Part shown: positions 8,911 to 16,483 of the stretch, piece by piece
Layout of the letters: every line of letters begins with the position of its first letter
How positions within the stretch are numbered: position 1 is the stretch's first letter
Source: Candidatus Ozemobacteraceae bacterium
Lineage (GTDB): Bacteria; Muiribacteriota; Ozemobacteria; Ozemobacterales; Ozemobacteraceae
Assembly (NCBI GenBank): GCA_035373905.1
Contig: DAOSOK010000026.1
Location: forward strand, 27,504-81,577
Reading direction: 5' to 3'
DNA: 54,074 nucleotides
Made by a program: the position numbers and the translations under genes
Notes under the pieces: model-generated
Told to the model about the DNA's origin: nothing
Databases searched by the model: none
The model's input: only the letters and a program-made list of their open reading frames with translations

Positions 8911-9192
8911 ATGATTCTGAGTTTTAGCTCGAAAGAAACGGAAATCATCTTCAACCGGGGCCGCTCGAAACGGATTCCGTCGGAGATTCAGCGTATTGCG
9001 CTGAGAAAATTACTTCAGCTTCATGCTGCCGTCAGTCTCGATAACCTGAAGATCCCACCGGGGAATCGTCTCGAGGAATTGAAAGGACCCCGCAAGGGGC
9101 AACACAGTATCCGAATCAACGATCAGTGGCGAATCTGTTTCCGCTGGAACAATGGGAATGTCCTCGATGTCGAAATTGTCGATTATCACTGA
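8911..9192 (+). CDS. higB: HigB-like toxin, RelE/ParE superfamily
   Basis: 93 residues, the usual size for the HigB-1 / plasmid-maintenance killer family. It has the expected alpha-alpha-beta layout with LHAAVSLDNLKIPPGNRLEELKG in its central part and the C-terminal strands SIRINDQWRICFRW and DVEIVDYH, ending in the characteristic D-Y-H. These toxins are ribosome-associated mRNA endonucleases. GGGAGCGTGA provides the ribosome-binding site before the ATG at 8911. The toxin gene precedes the antitoxin, the typical higBA order. Confidence 0.93.
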   Translation: MILSFSSKETEIIFNRGRSKRIPSEIQRIALRKLLQLHAAVSLDNLKIPPGNRLEELKGPRKGQHSIRINDQWRICFRWNNGNVLDVEIVDYH

Positions 9193-9227
9193 GCGGTTTT
9201 GATACGGGTGCAATACGAGGTGTGAAT

Positions 9228-9539
9228 ATGACGAAAAATAAAAAAACAGTGCCGCCGGTTCATCCCGGGGAGATTCTGCTCGAGGATTTTCTGAAGCCGA
9301 TGAATATCAGCCAGTATAGGCTTGCCGTGCGCATCGGCGTCCCGCCCCGGCGAATCAACGAGATCGTTCTCGGAAAGCGGGCGATCACCGCCGATACCGC
9401 CCTGCGTCTCGGTCGGTTTTTCGATATGGAGCCGCAATACTGGCTGAATCTCCAGTCATGGTATGACCTCGAGATCGCCAAAGACACCGTTCTTCACGAA
9501 ACGCTCGAAGAGATCATCCCCTGGAAGCGCGTCTCCTGA
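9228..9539 (+). CDS. higA: HigA-like antitoxin, helix-turn-helix (XRE family)
   Basis: 103 residues. The N-terminus VHPGEILLEDFLKPMNIS is the hallmark of HigA/VapI antitoxins. The helix-turn-helix follows (LAVRIGVPPRRINEIVLGKRAI), then FDMEPQYWLNLQ. It should bind HigB and repress the upstream operator. The ATG at 9228 with GAGG seven bases upstream is chosen; the longer frame from 9126 overlaps higB and lacks family similarity. The 35-nt gap to higB suggests one transcript. Confidence 0.93.
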   Translation: MTKNKKTVPPVHPGEILLEDFLKPMNISQYRLAVRIGVPPRRINEIVLGKRAITADTALRLGRFFDMEPQYWLNLQSWYDLEIAKDTVLHETLEEIIPWKRVS

Positions 9540-9557
9540 CAGCCGCCCTGTCCTCTT

Positions 9558-11732
9558 TCAAGCTTCACTCTTCCGATTTCCCTCGCGATGAGAGCGCATC
9601 GAGAGGGAAATTCGGGAGCGTTTTTCGTCGACCTCGAGGACGGTGACGGTGACTTTCTGCTGGACTTTCACGACCTCGGACGGTTCGCGCACGAACCGGT
9701 CGGCAAGCTCGCTGATGTGAACCAGGCCGTCCTGGTGGACGCCGATGTCGACGAAGGCGCCGAACCGGGTCACGTTCGTGACGATGCCCGGCAGTTTCAT
9801 GCCGGGTTTGAGATCCGAGATCTTGTGAATGCCCTCGGCGAAGGAAAAGGCTTCGAACCCCGCGCGCGGGTCGCGGCCGGGTTTTTCCAGCTCGCTCATG
9901 ATGTCGCGCAACGTGGGCAGACCGACGTCGTCTGAAATGTATTTATTGATATCTATTTTACCGCGCAGGTCGGGACGGCTCAGCAGGTCGGAAACGGCGC
10001 AGCCGAGGTCCGCGGCCATCCGCTTCACGAGGGCATATCGCTCGGGGTGGACGGCGCTCGCATCGAGCGGATTGGCGCTCTGCCGGACGCGCAGGAAGCC
10101 GGCGCACTGCTCGAATGCCTTGGGGCCGAGCCGCGGCACTTTTTTCAGGTCGGCCCGCGACGTGAAGGGGCCGTTCTCGGTGCGCCAGGCGACGATGTTG
10201 CCCGCCAGCTGGGCGCCGACGCCGGCAACGTAGGTCAGGAGCGGGGCGCTGGCCGTGTTGACCTCGACGCCGACGGCGTTCACGCAGCTCGTGACGACGT
10301 CGTCGAGGCCGCGCTTGAGCTTCTTCTGGTCGACGTCGTGCTGATACTGACCGACCCCGATCGACTTTGGGTCGATCTTGACGAGCTCGGCGAGCGGATC
10401 CATGAGGCGCCGGCCGATCGAGACCGAGCCGCGGACCGTGACGTCCTGGTCGGGAAACTCGGTGCGGGCGACCTCCGAAGCCGAATACACCGAGGCGCCG
10501 CTCTCGTTCACCATCACGACGGGAATCTGCTTCAGAAACGGCAAGCCGCGCAGAAACGACTCGGTTTCGCGGCTCCCGGTGCCGTTTCCGACGGCGATCG
10601 CCTCGATCGAGAAACGCGCGCACAGGTCTTTGAGCGTGGCGGCCGCTTCCTCGCGCTGCCGATCGCTTCCGGTGACGTAGATAACGGTGTGATGGCGCAG
10701 AGCGGCCTGCCGGTCGAGGCAGACCAGCTTGCAGCCGGTGCGAAGGCCGGGATCGAGAGCGAGCACGTTCTTCTGGCCGAGCGGGGCGGCCATCAGCAGT
10801 TCGCGCAGGTTCGAGGCGAAGACGGCGATCGCATCGTCGTCGGCACGCGCCTTCAACTCGGCGCGAAGCTCGGTTTCGAGCGAGGGGGCGAGCAGCCGGT
10901 CGTAGCCGTCTTCGAGGGCGAGGCGCACCTGTTCCGACGCTTTGCCGGTGTTCTTCAGAAAGCGGCGGCCGAGAATGCCGAGCGCCTTGTCGGCCGGCGG
11001 CTTGACGGAAACCTTGAGCACGCCTTCGTTTTCGCCCCGGAAGATCGCGAGCAGACGGTGCCCGGCGGCCTTTGTCGCGGGCTCGCGCCAGTCGAACCAG
11101 TCGCGGAACTTGGCGCCCTCCTCTTCCTTGCCTTTCACGACGGAGGTCTCGATCAGCGCGAAGGCTGCGAAGTAGGCGCGCACGGCCTGGCGGGCCTCGG
11201 CGTGCTCGCTGACGAACTCGGCGATGATGTCGCGGGCCCCTTCCAGGGCTTCTTCCGGGCCGGCCACGCCCTTTTCCGCGCTGACATAGGCTTCGGCGGC
11301 ACGCATCGGATCGAGAGACGGTTCCTGGAGAAGCAGGTGGTTGGCCAGCGGCTCGAGGCCGCGTTCGCGGGCCATCTGGGCCCGGGTGCGCCGCTTCGGC
11401 CGGTACGGCAGATACAGGTCTTCGAGCACGGCCAGCGTGGCGGCGCCGCGGACGGCCGATTCGAGCTCCGGCGTGAGCAGCTGGCGCTCGGTCAGCGAGC
11501 CGAGAATCGACTCGCGCCGCTTGTCCAGCTCGGCGAGCTGTTCCAGCCGGTCGCGGATCGTCTGGAGAGCGACTTCGTCGAGGCTTCCCGTTTTCTCCTT
11601 GCGATATCGCGCGATGAACGGCACGGTCGCGCCTTCATCGAACAGCGCGGCGGCCGCCTCGACCTGCGCCGGGCGCAGGCTGAGCTCGGTCGAAATGAGA
11701 TGGCAATGAGAAGAAACGGTCGTGACGCTCAT
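9558..11732 (-). CDS. tex: Tex family RNA-binding transcription accessory protein
   Basis: 724 residues, slightly shorter than E. coli YhgF but full in domain order: N-terminal helical region with the family text FIARYRKEKTGSLDEV, the DLYLPYRPKRRTRA segment, a YqgF/RuvX-like nuclease-fold domain (LALDPGLRTGCKLV), a helix-hairpin-helix region (LLTYVAGVGAQLAGNIV and PRLGPKAFEQCAGFLR) and a C-terminal S1 domain (MKLPGIVTNVTRFGAFVDIG). Tex binds nucleic acid and influences transcription and stress tolerance. GGGGGGTG lies upstream of the ATG at 11732. A short AT-rich stretch at 9931-9960 encodes KIDINKYIS with codons unlike the rest of the gene. Confidence 0.96.
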   Translation of the reverse strand: MSVTTVSSHCHLISTELSLRPAQVEAAAALFDEGATVPFIARYRKEKTGSLDEVALQTIRDRLEQLAELDKRRESILGSLTERQLLTPELESAVRGAATLAVLEDLYLPYRPKRRTRAQMARERGLEPLANHLLLQEPSLDPMRAAEAYVSAEKGVAGPEEALEGARDIIAEFVSEHAEARQAVRAYFAAFALIETSVVKGKEEEGAKFRDWFDWREPATKAAGHRLLAIFRGENEGVLKVSVKPPADKALGILGRRFLKNTGKASEQVRLALEDGYDRLLAPSLETELRAELKARADDDAIAVFASNLRELLMAAPLGQKNVLALDPGLRTGCKLVCLDRQAALRHHTVIYVTGSDRQREEAAATLKDLCARFSIEAIAVGNGTGSRETESFLRGLPFLKQIPVVMVNESGASVYSASEVARTEFPDQDVTVRGSVSIGRRLMDPLAELVKIDPKSIGVGQYQHDVDQKKLKRGLDDVVTSCVNAVGVEVNTASAPLLTYVAGVGAQLAGNIVAWRTENGPFTSRADLKKVPRLGPKAFEQCAGFLRVRQSANPLDASAVHPERYALVKRMAADLGCAVSDLLSRPDLRGKIDINKYISDDVGLPTLRDIMSELEKPGRDPRAGFEAFSFAEGIHKISDLKPGMKLPGIVTNVTRFGAFVDIGVHQDGLVHISELADRFVREPSEVVKVQQKVTVTVLEVDEKRSRISLSMRSHREGNRKSEA

Positions 11733-11761
11733 GGAACACCCCCCGATAATCGGCTCCCCAT

Positions 11762-11790
11762 GTGGTATCCCATTCCTACATCCCGGTCAA
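11762..11790 (-). promoter_or_regulatory. possible promoter for tex
   Basis: Reading the minus strand: TTGACC (11790-11785), a 17-bp spacer and TACCAC (11767-11762). The -35 box matches five of six consensus bases but the -10 only three, so the call is tentative. It lies 30 nt before the tex start. Confidence 0.35.
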
Positions 11791-11826
11791 CCACACAAAA
11801 TCGGTTTTTCAACACCTGTCACGGAT

Positions 11827-11855
11827 GTCGGGGCGGGTTTCAAACCCGCCCCGAC
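11827..11855. repeat. 29-bp intergenic palindrome between sdaA and tex
   Basis: Perfect 14-bp arms around a single central C: GTCGGGGCGGGTTT and its complement. Transcribed from the minus strand it lies just after the sdaA stop and could act as a terminator or 3'-end stabiliser, though no T tract follows. It belongs to the same style as the palindrome at 4221-4240. Confidence 0.7.
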
Positions 11856-11873
11856 GGTCGACAATATGAAACG

Positions 11874-13112
11874 TCAGCCGACGACTTTTTCGAGAGGGCG
11901 GCAGCGGCGCATGAGGCCGTCGACGTGTTTGGCGAGGCCGCCGCCCGCCGTTTCGCGGTAGCGGCTCTGCAGGTCCATGCCGGTTTCGCGCATCGTGGCG
12001 ACGACCTGGTCGAACGAGACGCGGTGGCGGCCGTCCGACATCAGCACGTAACTGGCGCACTCGATGGCACGAGCCGCGGCCATGGCGTTGCGCTCGATGC
12101 AGGGAATCTGCACCAGCCCGCCAATGGGGTCGCACGTCAGGCCGAGATGGTGTTCCAGGCCCATTTCCGCGGCATACTCGATCTGCGGGGGCGTGCCGCC
12201 CCAGAGTTTGCACGCCGCGGCCGCCGCCATGGCGCAGGCCGTGCCGATCTCGCCCTGGCAGCCGACCTCGGCCCCGCTGATCGAGGCGTTCGTCTTCACG
12301 AGGTTGCCGATCAGCCCCGCGACCGACAGGGCACGGACGATGCGGGCATCCGACAGGTGATCGAGACGCTGCAGGAGATACAACACCGCCGGCAGAACTC
12401 CGGCCGAGCCGCACGTCGGCGCGGTCACGACCTGGCCCCCGGCGGCGTTCTCTTCCGAAGTCGCCAGCGCATAGGCGAAGACAAGGTTGATCTTCTGCAT
12501 CAGATCGTTCTGCTGACGGGCCCGTGTGAAATACATGCCGGCCTTTCGCGGCAGGCGCAGGCCGCCGGGCAGCACGCCCTCGGCCTCGAGCCCGCGCTGG
12601 ATCGTCGCCTTCATCGTTTCCCAGACGCTCGCGAGGTGGTCCCAGATCGAGGCCGGTTCATGCTCCTTCACGTAGTCGGCGAACGAGATGCCGTTTTCGT
12701 CGAGATACTCGAGAATCTCGTGCATCGAATTGTGCGGATACACCTGCACGGGCGCGACCTCGTGCGAATGTTCCTCGCGCAGGAAGCCGCCGCCGACGCT
12801 GAAGACGCGCCACCGGTCGAGCTCATGTCCGTCGCCGTCACGGGCGATGCACTCCATGCCGTTCGGATGGAAGGGCAGAATGGTGTCGGGCTGCCAGAGA
12901 ATCTCGACCGGCGTCGGGCGAAAGGCATCGATGATGGCCTGGTCGGTCAGATGCCCTTTCCCGGTTGCCGCGAGGCTTCCGTACAGAATCACGGTGAAGC
13001 CGGCCGCCTCGGGATGGCGTGCCCGGAACTGCTCGACGGCCTTGCGGGGGCCCATCGTATGGCTGCTCGACGGCCCGTGGCCGATCTTGAAGATGTCGCG
13101 AATCGATTCCAT
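11874..13112 (-). CDS. sdaA: L-serine ammonia-lyase, iron-sulfur dependent, single chain
   Basis: 412 residues. It deaminates L-serine to pyruvate and ammonia. The beta domain comes first (MESIRDIFKIGHGPSSSHT motif, close to the SdaA start GIGPSSSHT), and the alpha catalytic domain last. Iron-sulfur ligands are expected among the conserved Cys in APTCGSAG, GAEVGCQGEIG and LTCDPIGG...IPC. The frame is open up to 13322, but the ATG at 13112 has AAAGGA eight bases upstream and the correct family N-terminus. No serine transporter is adjacent. The 5' leader contains a terminator and a closed stem domain, suggesting attenuation. Confidence 0.94.
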   Translation of the reverse strand: MESIRDIFKIGHGPSSSHTMGPRKAVEQFRARHPEAAGFTVILYGSLAATGKGHLTDQAIIDAFRPTPVEILWQPDTILPFHPNGMECIARDGDGHELDRWRVFSVGGGFLREEHSHEVAPVQVYPHNSMHEILEYLDENGISFADYVKEHEPASIWDHLASVWETMKATIQRGLEAEGVLPGGLRLPRKAGMYFTRARQQNDLMQKINLVFAYALATSEENAAGGQVVTAPTCGSAGVLPAVLYLLQRLDHLSDARIVRALSVAGLIGNLVKTNASISGAEVGCQGEIGTACAMAAAAACKLWGGTPPQIEYAAEMGLEHHLGLTCDPIGGLVQIPCIERNAMAAARAIECASYVLMSDGRHRVSFDQVVATMRETGMDLQSRYRETAGGGLAKHVDGLMRRCRPLEKVVG

Positions 13113-13146
13113 GAACGAGGTCCTTTGCGTGACGGTGATCTCTGCC

Positions 13147-13184
13147 GAAAAAATCCGCCCCCGGGCGAACGTCTCCGGGAGCGG
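13147..13184 (-). terminator. intrinsic terminator in the sdaA leader
   Basis: On the minus strand, arms 13184-13175 and 13164-13155 (CCGCTCCCGG with CCGGGGGCGG, one G-U pair) form a 10-bp hairpin, followed by ATTTTTTC (13154-13147). It ends 34 nt before the sdaA start codon, with the ribosome-binding site in between. It could end transcripts from the upstream pilin genes (about 170 nt away) or act as an attenuator of sdaA. Confidence 0.75.
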
Positions 13185-13200
13185 CGGCGCGTGAAACGTA

Positions 13201-13259
13201 TGTCGGCCGTTCGATCCCGAAACCTGAGAGGCTCCGGCACAGTACCAGATATGCCGACA
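13201..13259 (-). ncRNA. candidate structured leader element upstream of sdaA
   Basis: TGTCGGC (13259-13253) and GCCGACA (13207-13201) on the minus strand form a perfect 7-bp closing stem around 45 nt. Inside, CCGGA and TTCGG can pair around an 11-nt loop containing CTCTCAGG. The intrinsic terminator follows 16 nt later. The layout (closed domain, terminator, then gene) is that of a riboswitch or other attenuator. CTCTCAGG also occurs in glycine riboswitches, but the remaining glycine-aptamer consensus is absent, so no known class can be named. Confidence 0.4.
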
Positions 13260-13261
13260 AA

Positions 13262-13345
13262 TTGCATCACCGTAAGAACGCCAAGAGCATTTCATCTGCG
13301 ACATCTGCTTCATTGGCGTCATCTGCGGATTGGTTCTCTGTGCTG
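13262..13345. repeat. dispersed intergenic mosaic repeat, copy 2
   Basis: Contains CATCTGCGACATCT (13293-13306), found exactly at 24646-24659, followed in both by a GCTTCAT...GCGTCAT...GCGGAT series. It lies between the last pilin gene and the sdaA leader. The wording resembles low-complexity intergenic filler known from many environmental genomes; it is not a gene. Confidence 0.6.
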
Positions 13346-13357
13346 AAGCTGTTCTCC

Positions 13358-13954
13358 TCAGTTTTGGGGGTGGCCCTGAACCATGCGGTTCCAGCGGACG
13401 GGGAACAGGTTCGTGGAAACGGGGACCGAGCCGAGGACCCGGCCCTGCGGGTCGTTTCGGCCGAACATGCCTTCGACGTGGACCCAGATTCGGCCGGCCT
13501 GAAAGCCCGATACGGGGTGGTCGCCATCCTGGGACAGCGTCCAGGTCAGGCTTGCGAGGGAATCCGTGACCAGCATCCGGGGTGTTTCGCCGGTGAACGT
13601 TCTCTGCACGTTCTTCCCGATGATTTCATACCGCACCAGGCCGGCATTGCCGGCGCCGTCGGCGAATACCGGGAATTCCAGTGACGACGGCGTGCACCGG
13701 ATGACCTGGCGGAACGACTGCTTCGTCAGGTCCGACGGCGGCGCCGCATTGTGCAGGTCGTTGCGCAGGTGCTCGACGAGCAGGGTCGCCTGACGGGCCG
13801 CCTCGTTCACCTGTTCCCCGCTCGAGAACGTGCGCCGGAACTGGGTGAAAGCCGGAATCGCCGCGCTGAGCAGGAGGACGACGATGCCGAAGATGACCAG
13901 CAGTTCGATGAGGGTGAAACCGCCTCGTGGTGCATCAAAGCGTTTCTTTTGCAT
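13358..13954 (-). CDS. prepilin-type protein (type II secretion/type IV pilus pseudopilin)
   Basis: 198 residues. The type III signal is clear: basic leader MQKKRFDAPRG, the processing site GG-FTLIELL with Glu at +5 of the mature protein, then a long hydrophobic helix (VIFGIVVLLLSAAIPAF). The soluble domain is beta-rich, of GspJ/PilW-like size, with no recognisable enzyme motif. The protein would be cut and N-methylated by a prepilin peptidase, which is not in this window. Its start overlaps the previous gene by 20 bases, indicating an operon with the two pilin genes upstream. Confidence 0.85.
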   Translation of the reverse strand: MQKKRFDAPRGGFTLIELLVIFGIVVLLLSAAIPAFTQFRRTFSSGEQVNEAARQATLLVEHLRNDLHNAAPPSDLTKQSFRQVIRCTPSSLEFPVFADGAGNAGLVRYEIIGKNVQRTFTGETPRMLVTDSLASLTWTLSQDGDHPVSGFQAGRIWVHVEGMFGRNDPQGRVLGSVPVSTNLFPVRWNRMVQGHPQN

Positions 13955-14372
13955 ACAGCACCGTCCTCGAAAACTGTCGCAGCGTCTGGCTGCCGGCGAT
14001 CACCGGGTAGGTCAGGGTGACCGTGATCTTCTTGTATGCCGGGCCGCGCGGGTCGTCGACGGCCGTGATTTCCATGCGCCGCGCCGACGTTCCGACGGGG
14101 CTCAGCCGTAACAGCCGGCTTCCAGAGCCGAGCGGCTGGCCGTCGAGCAGGTCGGCGTCGGCGAACACGCCAACGGGAACCTCTTTCCAGGGCAGCGAGA
14201 GCACCTGTTCGATCAGCTCGTAGCACGCGCAGTGGGCCGTGAAATCGTCCTGGTTCATCGACATCGTGCGGGTGCCGGCCTGCAGCAGATACAGGACGGA
14301 GCCGAGGAACAGCGCAAGCAGGAACAGGGCCGCCAGCAGTTCCATCATGGTGAAGCCGCGTTTGTCAGTCAT
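13935..14372 (-). CDS. minor prepilin-type protein
   Basis: 145 residues. The leader is very short (MTDKRG) and is followed by FTMMELLAALFLLALFLGSV, with Glu at +5 after the cleavage site. The size and simple beta-rich C-terminal domain are like GspI/PilV minor pseudopilins. It overlaps both the 699-codon gene before it (8 bases) and the 198-codon gene after it (20 bases). Three closely packed pseudopilins suggest a tip complex, but no ATPase, platform or secretin gene is present nearby. Confidence 0.85.
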   Translation of the reverse strand: MTDKRGFTMMELLAALFLLALFLGSVLYLLQAGTRTMSMNQDDFTAHCACYELIEQVLSLPWKEVPVGVFADADLLDGQPLGSGSRLLRLSPVGTSARRMEITAVDDPRGPAYKKITVTLTYPVIAGSQTLRQFSRTVLYAKETL

Positions 14373-16464
14373 ACCAGCTCCTGTCGGTGTCGCTCACGCA
14401 GGCCCGGATGAACGCCCGCCAGTCGTCGCCCGATGCCGACGTGCGGGTGGGGTCCTGGATTTCCCGCCAGGCGATGCTGCCGCCCTTGCCGGTTCCGGCC
14501 GTCGGAAGCGTGTCGCGAACGTCGACGGAGCCGTTGATGCGGCAGGGGGTCGCGAGAACGAGGCGGGCCTTGGGAGCGAGGATGTTGAGCTGATGCAGGT
14601 CGGACTGTTCCATGGTGACCGTCTCGGCTTCGGGGGCCGCGATGGTGACGGCCGAATATCGGCTGGGAAGCCGGTTTCCGCGGCAGACGACGTTCCCGCG
14701 CTCGAGCAGGATCATGCCCGAACCCTCGACGACGAGCGGCGCCGAGAGGTTCGACGGCGGGAAAACGAGCGGGTCGCGGGTGCTGTTGACGATGCGGACC
14801 GTGGTGTCGAGCCGGAGCACGCGTTCATCAGGCCTGTAGAACCGCTCCCAGAACTCGTCGATCGTCGAGAGCTCGACCATGACGCGATTGCGGATCACCT
14901 CGACCGTCTGCGGGGCCTTGACGGGCCCGCGATACAGCAGGGTCTCGTTCCGGCGAAGCTGCAGGTCCGACCCGTCGTCGTATGCGAGAGGCGAGGCGGC
15001 GGGCGGGTAGGTGCGCTGTTCCGACGGCAGGGAGACGCCGCCCATGAAGTTGTACAGATACGCCGTCGGGAACTCGACGATGCTGCACATGTGTTCCGAG
15101 TAATCCTCGTATGTCGGGAACAGTTCGCTTCTGCGCGCCACGGGGCCGCCCACGGCGCGGTTGAGAAACTCGGCCAGGACCTGTTCCGGCTTGAATTTGC
15201 CGGTCTCGCAGGCCGGCAGAAAATACTGCGGCGAAGGCTTCGTGCCGGCGAAGATCGCCGCGACGTCCGGCTCCTCGGGCTTCACGTCGAGCCGGCCGAG
15301 ACGAAGAATAGCAGTAGATACATTTCCTATCACCTTCGTGCGCGACTGGAACCCTGCGCGGCAGTCGCCGAAGACATGCAGCGAAGAGGATTTCGCGCCG
15401 TAGTTCGCGACCTGGTCGGGCGAGATCAGGTTGCCTTCATACATGGCGTTGTGCTCGAGCGAGGTGCTGCGGTCGTGGAAGCCGTCGAGCAGGAAGTCGT
15501 GGCCGAACGCATACCCGGTCACGCGCTCCGGGGCGCCGCCCGGCCTGTCCCAGGGGAAACTGCGGGACTGCGAAAAGGCGGGCGGCAGCAGCGAAGGGGG
15601 CGTCGTGAAGCGGATGACCTTGGGCTTTCCCGGCTCGGGGATGGCGTAGAGCTGGAAGAGTTCGCCGGCATCGAGAGCGCCCGACGTGAGGTGCAGGCGC
15701 ACCTGGCCGCCGCCGAGCCAGACCCAGCCGCGGTTTTCGAACACGTTCGCGGGCTCTTCCCCTTCCTTCGGCGCCTGCGGGGCCAGCGTGTCGTCGGGAA
15801 GCGGGTGATGATAGAGCATCAGGGGCCGATCGCCTTCCACGTGCCGGCCGTCGTAATCGTTGCTCAGCGTGTTGAATCGCTCGGGCCGGCCCTGTGCCGC
15901 GTTGTGCGCGCGAAGCGTGAACTTCGTCGACACCGGCGGCAGGAGGCTGCCGGCGAAAACGGGCCGTCGCACTTCGACCGTTCTCGAAACGCCCTTGCAC
16001 GAGCCGGTCGCCTTGATGGCGAGGAAGCCTCGGCAGGAAACGGGATCGTTCCAGGCGGCGGGGTTGGTTTCGGCGGCCTGGAAGCCCGTGAACCAGGCGT
16101 CGACCTCAAGCGATGCCGACGGATCGACTTCCGCGGCGCAGGCGGCCAGCCGGTAGTTCCAGGACGGGTCGAACAGGGAAACGATCGACGTTTCGGGCAC
16201 TGAGGGGTTCTCGATGATGGTTTTCGCCAGCGGGGAAAGGCCCGCCGTATTCCCTTCCTCGAACGACTTTCGCACTTCGCAGATGGCAAACCCGATGCCG
16301 GCTTCGGCGAGGTAATGGGCCGACTGGGCGTCGGCGACGTGGCGGATCTCCTCCTGATGGCGGCCGACCAGCCTGAACAGCACCGTTCCGAGGATCAGGA
16401 GCGTGACCCCGATCGACAGCACGTAGATCAGCGTGAACCCTGCCCTGCGATGGAAGAGCTTCAT
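14365..16464 (-). CDS. large prepilin-like protein lacking Glu5 (GspK/PilX-like)
   Basis: 699 residues. The N-terminus has the prepilin pattern (MKLFHRRAG-FTLIY, then hydrophobic VLSIGVTLLILGTVLFRLV), but the conserved Glu at +5 is Tyr. GspK, the largest minor pseudopilin, also lacks this Glu, so a tip-capping role is plausible. The protein is much longer than typical GspK (about 300 residues); the long region after residue 60 is mostly beta-rich with many Pro/Gly and no motif I recognise. It begins the run of three overlapping pilin genes and follows the HEAT-ankyrin gene by 19 bases. Confidence 0.8.
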   Translation of the reverse strand: MKLFHRRAGFTLIYVLSIGVTLLILGTVLFRLVGRHQEEIRHVADAQSAHYLAEAGIGFAICEVRKSFEEGNTAGLSPLAKTIIENPSVPETSIVSLFDPSWNYRLAACAAEVDPSASLEVDAWFTGFQAAETNPAAWNDPVSCRGFLAIKATGSCKGVSRTVEVRRPVFAGSLLPPVSTKFTLRAHNAAQGRPERFNTLSNDYDGRHVEGDRPLMLYHHPLPDDTLAPQAPKEGEEPANVFENRGWVWLGGGQVRLHLTSGALDAGELFQLYAIPEPGKPKVIRFTTPPSLLPPAFSQSRSFPWDRPGGAPERVTGYAFGHDFLLDGFHDRSTSLEHNAMYEGNLISPDQVANYGAKSSSLHVFGDCRAGFQSRTKVIGNVSTAILRLGRLDVKPEEPDVAAIFAGTKPSPQYFLPACETGKFKPEQVLAEFLNRAVGGPVARRSELFPTYEDYSEHMCSIVEFPTAYLYNFMGGVSLPSEQRTYPPAASPLAYDDGSDLQLRRNETLLYRGPVKAPQTVEVIRNRVMVELSTIDEFWERFYRPDERVLRLDTTVRIVNSTRDPLVFPPSNLSAPLVVEGSGMILLERGNVVCRGNRLPSRYSAVTIAAPEAETVTMEQSDLHQLNILAPKARLVLATPCRINGSVDVRDTLPTAGTGKGGSIAWREIQDPTRTSASGDDWRAFIRACVSDTDRSWYD

Positions 16465-16483
16465 GGGAAGGCTCCTTTGTTCC

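Noticed and set aside
13113..13260. Calling the sdaA leader a glycine riboswitch
   Set aside because: CTCTCAGG is present, but the other conserved blocks of the glycine aptamer are not; only a generic structured leader is supported.
10047..13346. A 1099-codon plus-strand open frame across tex and sdaA
   Set aside because: It is antisense to two well-supported genes, has the composition of the GC-rich reverse strand, and no ribosome-binding site; both genes show family motifs on the minus strand.
14239..16203. A 654-codon plus-strand open frame over the large prepilin gene
   Set aside because: It is the reverse-complement shadow of the real minus-strand gene, which has the prepilin signal and overlaps its neighbours.
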